From positions 1 through 39,327 of the forward strand of contig CALEMW010000129.1 of NCBI GenBank assembly GCA_937910695.1: DNA of 39,327 bases. Direction: 5' to 3'. Source of the DNA: an uncultured bacterium (GTDB lineage: Bacteria; Krumholzibacteriota; Krumholzibacteriia; LZORAL124-64-63). The position numbers were made by a program, and so were the translations under genes. Below the pieces are notes generated by a model, which saw nothing but the letters and a program-made list of their open reading frames with translations, had not been told where the DNA came from and searched no databases. Position 1 is the stretch's first letter; the number at the start of each line of letters is the position of its first letter. Shown piece by piece: positions 27,101 through 34,993 of this stretch.

Positions 27101-27997
27101 GCCCTGGAACTCTTCGAGTTGGTAGCCCTCGATCTCGCCATCGTAATCGATGTCGATGTTGAGCCGATTCCCGTCGGTCTTGAGCGCGAGGGTCACGTCG
27201 CCCTGGGCTGCGAAACCCAGGGTCATGTCGATCAGATCCTCCACCTCGCCGGTGCTGACATCGCTCACCCGCACCAAGATGTCGAGGTCGCCGTCACCCG
27301 CCCTTTCGCCGGCCAGTGAAGCCTGATGCCCGTTGAACAGAGCCGTAAGCTGACGCACGACAATGCGGTCGTGGTGGATCCGAACCACTCCCTGCGGATT
27401 CTTGATCCGTGTCTGATGCGTACTCCAGTCGATGTCTCCGTCGCGGCTCACCAGCGTCAGAACGGAATCGGCCTGGACCGAACCGCGCCAGGCCACGTTA
27501 GGCAGCTCCTCCACCAATCGGCCCGCAGCATCGGCGATATGCACGCTGCAGCTATTCAGAACGAGGTCCTCGATACGCAGGGCGGGCAGACCGAAGATCG
27601 GTGCCTCCGGTGATGGAGCAGACCCGGCAACCCCGTCCCCTCCCTGCACGATCCGCAGGTCGAGGCCGTACACCTCCACATTCTTCAAGCGCAGCGGACT
27701 GCGCAAAAGGTCAGGCAGGTCGTAGTCCAACACCAAGCTGTCGAGGCCCACCACAGTGGTGCCGCCGTCCTTGTCGTAAAGATTCAGCTGCACACCGACC
27801 AAAGTAAGCCCTGTAGTCGGATCACCTTGATATGATTCGACTTGCAGCTCGCCATTCACGCCGCGCATGAACTGTCGTGAAGCAAGTTCCGTCAGGTACG
27901 GCGTCAGGATTTCGGAATGCGTACCGATCCAAGCCACCACCGCTACGAACAGCAGCGAGGCGATGATCAGGCTCCAGGTACGCTTGCGTCTCGGCAT
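24140..27997 (-). CDS. tamB: TamB/DUF490-family translocation and assembly module protein
   Basis: Very long inner-membrane-anchored, periplasm-spanning protein; 1285 aa. A single signal-anchor lies at about 8-26 (LIIASLLFVAVVAWI). The rest is almost pure beta-rich, low-Cys AsmA/TamB-like repeat forming a lipid-conducting groove in known homologs. The C-terminal DUF490 domain includes INQG-like AIDQGHLPVFNNDFQVTRG, VSGSAQNPIVDYHSESGYP and LLGLSPHAT, and the tail ends in YRFEY, as for partners of an Omp85 protein. The ATG at 27997 begins 9 nt after the TamA-like stop. TamA/TamB partnership moves phospholipid or assembles barrels in proteobacteria; here it is inferred from neighbourhood and domain. 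Confidence 0.9.
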   Translation of the reverse strand: MPRRKRTWSLIIASLLFVAVVAWIGTHSEILTPYLTELASRQFMRGVNGELQVESYQGDPTTGLTLVGVQLNLYDKDGGTTVVGLDSLVLDYDLPDLLRSPLRLKNVEVYGLDLRIVQGGDGVAGSAPSPEAPIFGLPALRIEDLVLNSCSVHIADAAGRLVEELPNVAWRGSVQADSVLTLVSRDGDIDWSTHQTRIKNPQGVVRIHHDRIVVRQLTALFNGHQASLAGERAGDGDLDILVRVSDVSTGEVEDLIDMTLGFAAQGDVTLALKTDGNRLNIDIDYDGEIEGYQLEEFQGRAVLADSELKWSNLAGRINGALFSGTGEFDVRDPDDVIMHLAGNVADVDLSRNLVPNVDLPETDGWGYLDLWRREHTDETSVRGWLRDGHVALLPFDTLYAEVDVDTGGVDFRVLDLAYLGQKAGLTGHADLEGVFNGRLEIDAPDLTRLPTAWNVPPLRGGMQAAGEVSGLDPVYDFVGTAELSHGGVASLEVETMTISLSISDLLSHPSVKADASGTHLRVAGVPLGEVRFRGSVTDEYVYLDHFRSVHGDTIVRFRGHANLADSLSVFQVPELAVDLEGSHWSLLNPLQFRTGDGRFVLEDAELRSRRGHLKASLGWDRRRDELTGSIDVSRLDLDLINPFVKSDVLNGEFTAVCELGGTYASPAFTVVARLEDCDLPLATIDSLTVDATYRSGYLDIHHLDLHSDFGKVTASGSVVHPGVDAAAWWPDAALDLHLDIGDGDWAFLDQFAIPSLDRIAGVVEGSLDVGGTTSEPEIQGGLESAPFHIHWLHFDELRGNISYLNHTLTLSGLDGRKEDLSLHGRLEIPLELDLLSEPVSPLDGPLFMSVTIPDGSNLAPLASMTNAFVMSGGTGALDLVVSGRADHPYYSGSVRVRDGTCVIRKLSEVYHDVSVDGIWQGDVLTLSDLHGREGQRGTIAGGGEVVFSGLELESFDIAFDADRFLVASVPELRALIKGDGIHLRGVKVGPDSLLVPRFEGDLEIIEALYLGDFSEQPSVNDPRMATVAPDWLADLDITAPPRSAKISNRTMELFLGGEVKLMRDMDGLNVLGEAAIDQGHLPVFNNDFQVTRGTADFSTDFGVVPRLDIEAETEVRLPRAPGDPGSRRLERIWITVSGSAQNPIVDYHSESGYPKQNIERMLLGLSPHATDTQTTSVIRTQTMAAGFNLLEREVAQSLNMVDTFDIISGREREDGTTQTLIGVGKYIGRDLFVKFAQAVTDTDREVIVEYMISDHLLLQSEISRRQYEALGNTTYSMDLKYRFEY

Positions 27998-28006
27998 GTT
28001 CCGCCC

Positions 28007-30124
28007 TTAGAAGGGGAAGCCCAAAGAAAAGTGATAGATGACGCGGGACTCGGTCTGATAGGTGACACCGGTTGAGGTTTCCGTGTCGAACCGGGCCCGT
28101 TTCAACGGGAAGCCCACATCGACACGGACCGGACCGACGGGCGTGTCAACACGCAGCCCGCCGCCGAAGCTCCAACGGTAATCCCAGATCTTGGTCGACG
28201 TCGTGTCGTCGGGCTCGCCGGGATACGATCGCCAGCGGAACCCCTTGATGTGGATGTCGCGCAGGCGTTCCCACACGGTGCCGCCGTCTACGAAGGCAAC
28301 ACCGCTCACCTTCCAGGACTTGAGCAGCGGGACCGGAAACCGCCACTCGATGTTGGTGAGCAGGCGGTAGTTGCCGCCGCGCGCGGGCCGGTCCGGCAAC
28401 GGCACGTCGCTTATCACGCGCAGGCTGTCGGCCACATCCCGGGATATCTGCGGTCCCAGACTGCGCTCCTCATAACCGCGCACCGAGGAGACGCCGCCGG
28501 CGAAGAAACGTTCCTGGTAGGGCACGCCGTCGGCGCCGCGATCGAGGGAGTCGCCGTAAGGGCCGACGGCGCCGGCGCCGACCCGGAAGGCCAGCACGCC
28601 GCCCAGCGGAAAGCCTGTATAGCCGTGGAAGGCTGCGGACATCTTCCAGAACGAGTTGTCCCCGCCCAGAGGACCGCCGCCGATCTCCACGTTGATCGTT
28701 CGCAGCGATCCCTCCGACGGACGGATCGGATCGTCGCGCCGCTCGTCGAGGAGGTCCCAAGCCAGCGAATGGGTGGACGACTCCTCGATCACGTTTCCTT
28801 CGAGATGCAGACGAAGGGAATCGGTCACATCAGGGTGCATCGAGGGATCCACGCGTTCGAAGCGCAGGGTCAGGGCCTGGACGGTCTGGCGGCCGAAACC
28901 GAAGCGTGTTCCCAATGAGAAACCGCGCGTGTCCAGGTTCAGGCCCGACTCCCCGCGGGTTTCTTTCTCGAGGTAGAAGTTGGTCTCGAGCCGATAGCGC
29001 TTGAGAACCGAAGGGTAAGTGTGCGTGATGTCGTAGCGGTAGTTGAGTTCAGGATCGCCGGCGCCGTCGGACAGGCGCTGCACGTCCTCGTAGTTCAGGG
29101 AGTTCCGCGAACGCAGCAGCAGGCGCTGGCCCGTGCCGAAGAGGTTGTTGTGGCCCCAGGCAGCCAACGCGCGGATCCGCTCGCGGCTGCCGACGCCGAA
29201 ACCGAACTCGAAGAAGGCGGGCCGGCGTTCGACGACCTGGATGAGCAGATCGGCGGTACCGGCCGCGGAATCCACTCTTGCCGGGATGAAGCCCACGTCG
29301 CGGAACAGGGCGGTCTCCATCAGGCGGCGCTGGGATTCCACGACGTTGCTCCAGCGGAAAAGGTCGCCTTCCCGCAGGCGCAGGCGTCCGCGGATCAGAT
29401 CGGTCCGCGTGCGATCGTTGCCCTGCACATCGATCATCGCGACCGAGTAGCGCCCCCCCGGCTTGATGTGGTAGCTGAGAACGGCTGCGAGCCGGTTGCC
29501 CAGCGGTTCGGCGGCCACAACGATCTCCGGGCGGATCTCGGCCTCGAGATGGCCGTGTTCCCAGAAATAGGTCTGCAGCTGATAGATGTCCGTACCCAGG
29601 TCGTTGAGATCGGCCGGAGCGGGGACCCCGACGTGGTAGCGGAGTTCTTCGCGCAGGCGCTCGGGCACTTCGGCCTCGGTGCCGGGAAAACGCACATCGT
29701 CGAGATAGGTCCGCAGCCCCTCGACAACGTTGATGACGATGATGTCTCCTCGGCCCTCAGGATCCTCCACCACCGAGACCAGCTCCACCACCACCTGGTG
29801 GAATCCCCGTTGGCGATAGAATCGGGACAACCCCCTGAGTTCGACTTCGAGCAGATGTGGTTGGTAACGGGCTGTGCGGTCGCCCAGGCCGAGAATCACC
29901 TGGGGATGGAAACTGCGGGGCTCGCGGATGCGGAGCAGGGCTTTGAGCTCCTTTTCGGAGAAGGTCGTATTGCCTTCGATCTCGATCCGGTGAATGTTGT
30001 GGAGTTCCAGACCGTATTCCAATTCACTGATCGCACGAGCAGGAGCCGGAGCCAGCGCCGCGAAGGCGAGAACCCCGAGGATCCACGCCCAGCCCGTGAC
30101 GATGCCAGCGTTGGAGAATCTCAC
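28007..30124 (-). CDS. Omp85-family outer-membrane protein with three POTRA domains (TamA-like)
   Basis: Outer-membrane insertase or lipid-transport partner, 705 aa. A signal peptide spans about 1-31 (ending ARA). I count three POTRA units: ~40-130 (HRIEIEGNTTFSEKELK ... INVVEG), ~131-222 (RTYLDDVRFPG ... YHIKPG) and ~223-305 (IDVQGNDRTRTDLI ... VVERRP). A 16-strand-type barrel follows with VSSVRGYEER, the VRGY/F motif, and a final phenylalanine (SLGFPF). Three POTRAs and the adjacent tamB favour TamA over BamA (five POTRAs). Its position near rseP is where BamA lies in proteobacteria, so a BamA role is not excluded. The start is a GTG at 30124; its ribosome-binding site is weak. Confidence 0.9.
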   Translation of the reverse strand: MRFSNAGIVTGWAWILGVLAFAALAPAPARAISELEYGLELHNIHRIEIEGNTTFSEKELKALLRIREPRSFHPQVILGLGDRTARYQPHLLEVELRGLSRFYRQRGFHQVVVELVSVVEDPEGRGDIIVINVVEGLRTYLDDVRFPGTEAEVPERLREELRYHVGVPAPADLNDLGTDIYQLQTYFWEHGHLEAEIRPEIVVAAEPLGNRLAAVLSYHIKPGGRYSVAMIDVQGNDRTRTDLIRGRLRLREGDLFRWSNVVESQRRLMETALFRDVGFIPARVDSAAGTADLLIQVVERRPAFFEFGFGVGSRERIRALAAWGHNNLFGTGQRLLLRSRNSLNYEDVQRLSDGAGDPELNYRYDITHTYPSVLKRYRLETNFYLEKETRGESGLNLDTRGFSLGTRFGFGRQTVQALTLRFERVDPSMHPDVTDSLRLHLEGNVIEESSTHSLAWDLLDERRDDPIRPSEGSLRTINVEIGGGPLGGDNSFWKMSAAFHGYTGFPLGGVLAFRVGAGAVGPYGDSLDRGADGVPYQERFFAGGVSSVRGYEERSLGPQISRDVADSLRVISDVPLPDRPARGGNYRLLTNIEWRFPVPLLKSWKVSGVAFVDGGTVWERLRDIHIKGFRWRSYPGEPDDTTSTKIWDYRWSFGGGLRVDTPVGPVRVDVGFPLKRARFDTETSTGVTYQTESRVIYHFSLGFPF

Positions 30125-30125
30125 C

Positions 30126-30154
30126 TTGTCGTCCGTTCCCGTTCGTTGTATGGA
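30126..30154 (+). promoter_or_regulatory. candidate promoter of the small lipoprotein gene
   Basis: TTGTCG (30126-30131), a 17-nt spacer and TATGGA (30149-30154) lie in the 66-bp gap between the divergent TamA-like and lipoprotein genes. Matches are moderate. Confidence 0.3.
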
Positions 30155-30190
30155 GAGGGCATCGACCCGTTCCGCAGCCTGGAGGCGCTG

Positions 30191-30619
30191 ATGTTCCGAA
30201 ACGACCGCATGACCGCAATCCTCACCGCGACCCTCGCTGTCGGCCTGCTGGCCACCGGCTGCAATACAGCCACCGAGACCATCGCCCTCTCAGACCTCAC
30301 GCCCGAAGAGACGATGTACATCACCCGCTTCGTCGTACTTGAACGCGCCCGCGCCGTCTCGTTCGCCGATCGCGACCTCGGCTCCGCGCTGCTCGACTCC
30401 CTATCGACGGCCTGGGGTGATTCCGCCGCCTTCGATGCCCTCGCCCTGCTCCCGGACGATCCACATCGCCTCGCCGCAGTCCATGAACTTTTGGAACGCA
30501 TCCTCATGGCCGAAGCGGACTCGCTGCTGGTCAATCCCTCCCCCGGCCGGCTGAGCGCCCCACTGCCCGTTCCCGCTCTCCTTGTGGAATCGGAGACCGA
30601 GCCTCAGGCAGAAGACTAG
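30191..30619 (+). CDS. small predicted lipoprotein, 142 aa
   Basis: Exported, lipid-anchored protein. A short basic start and hydrophobic run (TAILTATLAVGLLATGC) end in a lipobox-like ATGC, with the lipidated Cys at residue 24. The mature part is about 119 aa, mostly helical and acidic (EETMYITRFVVLERARAVSF, LDSLSTAWGDSAAFDALALL). A Pro-rich C-terminus ends EPQAED. The region after the Cys resembles the small DUF4296-like lipoproteins that begin with a SLDxxEExxxxxxxxL helix, but I am not certain. The ATG has GGAGG 5 nt upstream. It diverges from the TamA-like gene and converges on rseP, sharing a CTAG stop palindrome with it. An accessory role for the adjacent barrel is inference. Confidence 0.8.
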   Translation: MFRNDRMTAILTATLAVGLLATGCNTATETIALSDLTPEETMYITRFVVLERARAVSFADRDLGSALLDSLSTAWGDSAAFDALALLPDDPHRLAAVHELLERILMAEADSLLVNPSPGRLSAPLPVPALLVESETEPQAED

Positions 30620-31998
30620 CCTGGCAGAACCCGGAGCACGTCGCCCACGATCACCAGGATCATGAACAGCATCAGCACGATCAGCCCCACCTGGGCCGCG
30701 ATGGCCTGGAAACGCTGGTGCACAGTGCGGCCCATGATCATCTCATAGAGGATGAACAGGACATGGCCGCCGTCCAGAACCGGGATGGGCAGCAGGTTCA
30801 GCAGGAACAGGTTGACCGAAAAGAAGGCGATGAACTGCATCAGGTGGCCCACGCTCCACCGGAGCATTTCACCGGCCACCTGGCCCACACGGATGGGACC
30901 GCCCACAGCGTCGAGGCCCATTTCGCGTACGCTCGCCAGCGCGCCGACGATCGTCACGATGGTCCGCATCGTCGCCCGCCAGCCCACCACGACGGCTTCG
31001 CCGAATCCGACCGGACGCGACTCGTACGCACGGTCGAAATAGATCCGCCCGATGCTGGAATCGGGCGCCACTTCGGCCGAGTCCGGAACGATGTCGCGCT
31101 CCATGAGCAGGCCGTCACGCTCCCAGCTCACGCGCACGGCCACCCCGGCCCTGGCGTTGATGTACTCGGCGATGGCGCCGAAGGAGGTAACCGGCTGACC
31201 GTCCAGGGCCGTGATCACGTCCCCGGGCATCAGGCCGGCGACCGCGGCGGCACCCTCCTTCTGCACCAAACCCACCCTGGTGTCCATGGGTTCGAGTCCC
31301 AGATTCCAGACGTTGTCCTCGAACAGGGGCGTGACCTCGACGTCGCGGCGCACGCCTTCGTGCTCCACGATCAGGCCCACCGTCGCAGGTTCGGAGAGAT
31401 CGAGACTGGGCAGGACGATGCCGTTGGTCACATCGCTCCAGACCTCCACCGCCACACCATTCACGCTCACGATCCGGTCACCCACGGCGAGTCCGGCCAC
31501 GTCGGCCGGTGATCCCGCACGCACACCGCCGATGATCGTGGTCGGAATGACGAGCATGCCAGAAGTCAGAACGATGGACGTGTAGATCACGAACGCGAGC
31601 ACCAGGTTGGCCAACGGCCCGGCGATCACCACGGCCAGCCTTTGCCAGGTCGGTCGGCTGCGGAAATGGCGACTCTCGGGAATGGCGTCGTCACGCTCGG
31701 CGGCGAGGCGGTCGCCCTCGGCTGTGCCGATGGGATAATGGTGAACGTTGCCTGTGCCGGCGTCCTGGATCTCCTCCATGACGCCCTCACCCGCCATCTT
31801 CACGTAGCCTCCGAAAGGCACCACCGACAGGGCGTATTCAGTCTCTCCGAAGCGGCGCCGCAACAGCTTCGGGCCGAAGCCGATGGAGAAGGTCTTGACG
31901 TAGATGCCGGTCCACTTACACACGGCGAAATGGCCGAGTTCGTGGATCAGGATGACCAGACCAAGGGTCACCACTGTTGCAATGAGGATCGAAAGCAT
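30616..31998 (-). CDS. rseP: RseP-type site-2 protease (M50 intramembrane metalloprotease)
   Basis: Inner-membrane zinc protease that cuts anti-sigma factors or signal-peptide remnants; 460 aa. HELGH is at 19-23 in the first membrane segment. The third ligand is Asp409 in LPIPVLDGGH. Two PDZ domains lie between about 150 and 300 (IIGGVRAGSPADVAGLAVGD; LVQKEGAAAVAGLMPGD). FGGYVKMAGEG is the MRE beta-loop region. The ATG at 31998 has AGGAG 6 nt upstream, overlapping the dxr stop (gap 9 nt). It ends the growth operon and meets the lipoprotein gene tail to tail: the CTAG at 30616-30619 gives TAG on both strands. Confidence 0.96.
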   Translation of the reverse strand: MLSILIATVVTLGLVILIHELGHFAVCKWTGIYVKTFSIGFGPKLLRRRFGETEYALSVVPFGGYVKMAGEGVMEEIQDAGTGNVHHYPIGTAEGDRLAAERDDAIPESRHFRSRPTWQRLAVVIAGPLANLVLAFVIYTSIVLTSGMLVIPTTIIGGVRAGSPADVAGLAVGDRIVSVNGVAVEVWSDVTNGIVLPSLDLSEPATVGLIVEHEGVRRDVEVTPLFEDNVWNLGLEPMDTRVGLVQKEGAAAVAGLMPGDVITALDGQPVTSFGAIAEYINARAGVAVRVSWERDGLLMERDIVPDSAEVAPDSSIGRIYFDRAYESRPVGFGEAVVVGWRATMRTIVTIVGALASVREMGLDAVGGPIRVGQVAGEMLRWSVGHLMQFIAFFSVNLFLLNLLPIPVLDGGHVLFILYEMIMGRTVHQRFQAIAAQVGLIVLMLFMILVIVGDVLRVLPG

Positions 31999-32007
31999 GC
32001 GCAGCTC

Positions 32008-33246
32008 CTAAAGGGTCGGGATCCGTTCCTTCGCGAGGCGACGGGCCTCCCGATCGTAGGCCAGGGCCGTCTCCAGATCGGACACGTCTGCTGGCTCCGT
32101 TGAGTCCAGGGTCGAGGCGATGATACGGGGGATGTCCAGGAACCCCACACGATCGGCCAGAAACGCCGCGACCGCCTCTTCGTTGGCGGCATTCAGGGCG
32201 ATGGTCATGCGCCCACCTGCACGGCCTGCATCTCGGGCCAGCCTCAGGCAGGGGAAGCGTTCCTCGTCGGGTGCGGCGAAGCGCAGTGCGCCGAGAGCCT
32301 TCAGATCGATGCGGTCGGTGGCGAGTGGCAAATGCCGCTCGCCGGTGATGGCGTAGAGCAGGGGCACACGCATGTCCGGCGCACCGAGCTGGGCCATCAT
32401 CGCACCGTCACGGAACACAGCCAGGGAATGGACCACCGAGCCTGGATGAACAACGACGTCGATGGCGTCGTAGGCCACGCCGAATAGGACATGGGCTTCG
32501 ATGACCTCCAGGCCCTTGTTCATCAACGTCGCCGAATCGACGGTGATCTTCGGGCCCATCTCCCAGGTCGGGTGGGCCAGAACATCGGCCCGCGAAGCGT
32601 TGGCCAACTGAACGGCGTCCCAGTCGCGGCAGGGCCCGCCCGAAGCCGTGAGAATCAAAGATTCCAGCTCCTCGGGCGAACGTCCGCACAAACACTGGGC
32701 CAGGGCCGAGTGTTCCGAATCGACGGGAATCACTTCGGCACCGCCGCGGCGTACGGCTTCCGCCACAAGACCGCCCCCGATCACCAGGGACTCCTTGTTG
32801 GCCAAGGCCAGACGACGGCCGCGTTCGGCTGCAACGAGAGTCGGCGCCAGACCAGCGGCTCCCACCAGACCGTTCACGACACAGTCCACACCCTCGAGTC
32901 CGGCGGCGGCCAGCAGGCCATCCTCCCCCGGCGGCAACAGGCGCCGCGAAAGAATAGGATCGGCGGCGGCGGCGGCATGGGCGTCGATGTCCAGAACCGA
33001 GATCCAGGGACGATCCGCGGCACCGACGTCCTCGAGGCGCTTCACCAGAACGGCCAAGTCCGCAACACGGCTGCGGGTGGTGAGTCCCTCGAGACGAATC
33101 TCCCCTGGATGCTGCAGGGCCAGGTCCACGGTCTGGGTCCCGATGGAGCCCGTGGCTCCCAGCAGCACAGTGCGCACAGGGCCGGGAATGGACCGGCATC
33201 GGCCCCCTAGATGATAGAGAGGAAGGGCTGGCTCGCGGGACGTCAC
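32008..33246 (-). CDS. dxr: 1-deoxy-D-xylulose 5-phosphate reductoisomerase
   Basis: NADPH enzyme making 2-C-methyl-D-erythritol 4-phosphate, first committed step of the MEP isoprenoid pathway; about 412 aa. GATGSIGTQT (30-39) is the NADPH loop. DSEHSAL is the metal/substrate segment, and LTASGGPCRDW matches the flexible loop and its GGPF-like signature. HPTWEMGPKITVDSATLMNKGLE (described here by parts: the WxMG and DSATLMNKG motifs) is fully conserved. The GTG at 33246 overlaps the cdsA stop (GTGA). Family proteins usually begin near residue 24 (VRTVLLGATG), so a later GTG at 33177 is possible, but no ribosome-binding site supports it. It links isoprenoid supply to uppS in the same operon. 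Confidence 0.95.
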   Translation of the reverse strand: MTSREPALPLYHLGGRCRSIPGPVRTVLLGATGSIGTQTVDLALQHPGEIRLEGLTTRSRVADLAVLVKRLEDVGAADRPWISVLDIDAHAAAAADPILSRRLLPPGEDGLLAAAGLEGVDCVVNGLVGAAGLAPTLVAAERGRRLALANKESLVIGGGLVAEAVRRGGAEVIPVDSEHSALAQCLCGRSPEELESLILTASGGPCRDWDAVQLANASRADVLAHPTWEMGPKITVDSATLMNKGLEVIEAHVLFGVAYDAIDVVVHPGSVVHSLAVFRDGAMMAQLGAPDMRVPLLYAITGERHLPLATDRIDLKALGALRFAAPDEERFPCLRLARDAGRAGGRMTIALNAANEEAVAAFLADRVGFLDIPRIIASTLDSTEPADVSDLETALAYDREARRLAKERIPTL

Positions 33247-34136
33247 GACGCACCCACCAGACCGAGCTGAAGGATGTAGTAGACAAACGGAGCGGTGTAC
33301 AACAGTGAGTCGAAGCGGTCGAGTACGCCGCCATGGCCGGGCAACAGGTCTGCGGTGTCTTTCAGGCCGGCGTCGCGCTTGAAGAGTGACTCGACCAGGT
33401 CACCGACCTGGGCGACGGCGGCGCAAGCCAGACCGAGCAAGGCGCCTTCGAGAGGGCCGAAGAGCGGTGCCGCAAACCAGTATGTAACCCCGTAACCGGC
33501 GGCGCCGGTGGCCAGAAAACCTCCCAGAGCCCCTTCTCGAGACTTCTTGGGGCTGACTCTGGCCAGCAAGGGTCGGCGTCCCATCGACACGCCCACCAGG
33601 TAGGCCGCAGTATCGTAACACCAGGTCATGAGCACGGCGAAACCCAGGGCGCGGACACCCGCATCGGCGGGTCCGGCTTCGGGCGCCCACTCCCGCAGCA
33701 GATACAGATGGCTGCCGAGCCAGGCCACGTAGACGATCCCGAACAAGGTCACCGCGACACGGGCCAGAGCCTGATTTCCGTCTCGCCGGACGAGCGTCGT
33801 GACCGTCACCAGAAAAATCACGGCCGTGTACACAGCGCCGGACCAAGCCGGCTCGAGGCACAGGGTCAGGGACAGGGCCAAGCCGCCGATGATGCCGATC
33901 GTGCGGTGGGATTCGGGGGCGCGGACCGCGGCCAGAACGAAATATTCACCCAGCCCGAGCAGGATCAGCAACTGCACGACGACCAAATAGATCAAACCAC
34001 CGCGCAAGCCGGCCCAGACCAGCAACGGGATGCCGACAAGCGCCACCGCCAACCGGGGTAGGATGCCGGCGCCAAGGAACCGGCTCCAACGGGTGCCGGT
34101 TCCGGTGGGGCTCCCTGGTGTTGCGGAGCGATTCAC
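33243..34136 (-). CDS. cdsA: phosphatidate cytidylyltransferase
   Basis: Inner-membrane enzyme making CDP-diacylglycerol from phosphatidate and CTP, the branch point of phospholipid synthesis; 297 aa. About seven to eight membrane segments are visible. The CdsA signature is complete at 250-274: SLFKRDAGLKD followed by LLPGHGGVLDR. PKKSREGALGG is the second conserved segment. The GTG at 34136 overlaps the uppS stop (GTGA), with an AAGG in the uppS 3' end. It lies between uppS and dxr, and is translationally coupled to both. Confidence 0.96.
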   Translation of the reverse strand: MNRSATPGSPTGTGTRWSRFLGAGILPRLAVALVGIPLLVWAGLRGGLIYLVVVQLLILLGLGEYFVLAAVRAPESHRTIGIIGGLALSLTLCLEPAWSGAVYTAVIFLVTVTTLVRRDGNQALARVAVTLFGIVYVAWLGSHLYLLREWAPEAGPADAGVRALGFAVLMTWCYDTAAYLVGVSMGRRPLLARVSPKKSREGALGGFLATGAAGYGVTYWFAAPLFGPLEGALLGLACAAVAQVGDLVESLFKRDAGLKDTADLLPGHGGVLDRFDSLLYTAPFVYYILQLGLVGAS

Positions 34137-34990
34137 GTGCGGACCTTCAGCAGCCGCTTCCAGCGGGACGGATCGAAGATCGAGCCGGATCCCGCATCGC
34201 CGTCGCCAGCGTCATCGGAATCGGAAAGACCGCCGTACCTCCGCTCACGATCCTGGAAGTTCTGGACGGCTTCGAGCAGATCCTGTTCTGAGAAGTCGGG
34301 CCATAGCACAGGCGTGAAATACATTTCCGCATAGGCCGTCTGCCAGATCAGGAAGTTGCTGAGACGGTGTTCGCCGCTGGTGCGGATCACCAGGTCGGGA
34401 TCGGGCAGATCCGGCTGGTAGAGACCCGAAGCCAGCGTCTGCTCATCGATGTCTTCGGGAGTGATCTCCCCCGCCGCCACCCGCCTCGCCACCGCTCTGG
34501 CAGCATGGACCAACTCCGAGCGGCCGCCGTAGGCCAGGGCCAGATTCAGCACGAGGCCCTCATTCTGCGCCAGGTCCTCGATGGCCTCCTGCAGAGCCGC
34601 CGCGGCGCGGTCAGGAATCGCATCGAGCTCCCCTGTCGCGGTAAGACGCACACCTTGGCGCTTGAGAGCTTCGCGCTCGGTTCCCAAGACCTCTTCGAGG
34701 AAATGCCAGAGTGCCTTGACCTCGGCCTGGGGACGCTTCCAGTTCTCCTGGGAAAACGTGTAGAGGGTCAGCACTTCTACGCCGAGGCGGCCACAGGCTT
34801 CCACGGCGCGGCGCACGGAATGGCGTCCGGCTCGATGGCCGGCGACTCGGGGCAGTCGGCGCTTACGCGCCCAGCGGCCGTTGCCGTCCATGATGATGGC
34901 GACATGGCGCGGGATGTTGCCCTTCGCACGGACGGCCTCGCGGAGCTCGGCGAGTTCGTCGCGGTCGGGTGTGTTCGCTTCGCTGGCCAT
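34133..34990 (-). CDS. uppS: undecaprenyl diphosphate synthase (cis-prenyltransferase)
   Basis: Makes the C55 lipid carrier for peptidoglycan and other envelope polymers; 285 aa. The catalytic Asp35 is in IIMDGNGRWA. GHRAG, LTLYTFSQENW (the conserved FSxENW) and DLVIRTSGEHRLSNFL (the RxxGExR-SNF pattern) are all present. The end is longer than in E. coli (253 aa): a Gly/Asp/Ser-rich acidic stretch and a basic tail (SRWKRLLKVRT) follow RERRYGG. The ATG at 34990 lies 3 nt after the frr stop, with GGAG inside the frr end. Confidence 0.96.
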   Translation of the reverse strand: MASEANTPDRDELAELREAVRAKGNIPRHVAIIMDGNGRWARKRRLPRVAGHRAGRHSVRRAVEACGRLGVEVLTLYTFSQENWKRPQAEVKALWHFLEEVLGTEREALKRQGVRLTATGELDAIPDRAAAALQEAIEDLAQNEGLVLNLALAYGGRSELVHAARAVARRVAAGEITPEDIDEQTLASGLYQPDLPDPDLVIRTSGEHRLSNFLIWQTAYAEMYFTPVLWPDFSEQDLLEAVQNFQDRERRYGGLSDSDDAGDGDAGSGSIFDPSRWKRLLKVRT

Positions 34991-34993
34991 CGA

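Noticed and set aside
29021..30190. The upstream part of the 532-codon plus frame before the lipoprotein
   Set aside because: It is antisense to the TamA-like gene; only the part from the ATG at 30191, with GGAGG and a signal peptide, is credible.
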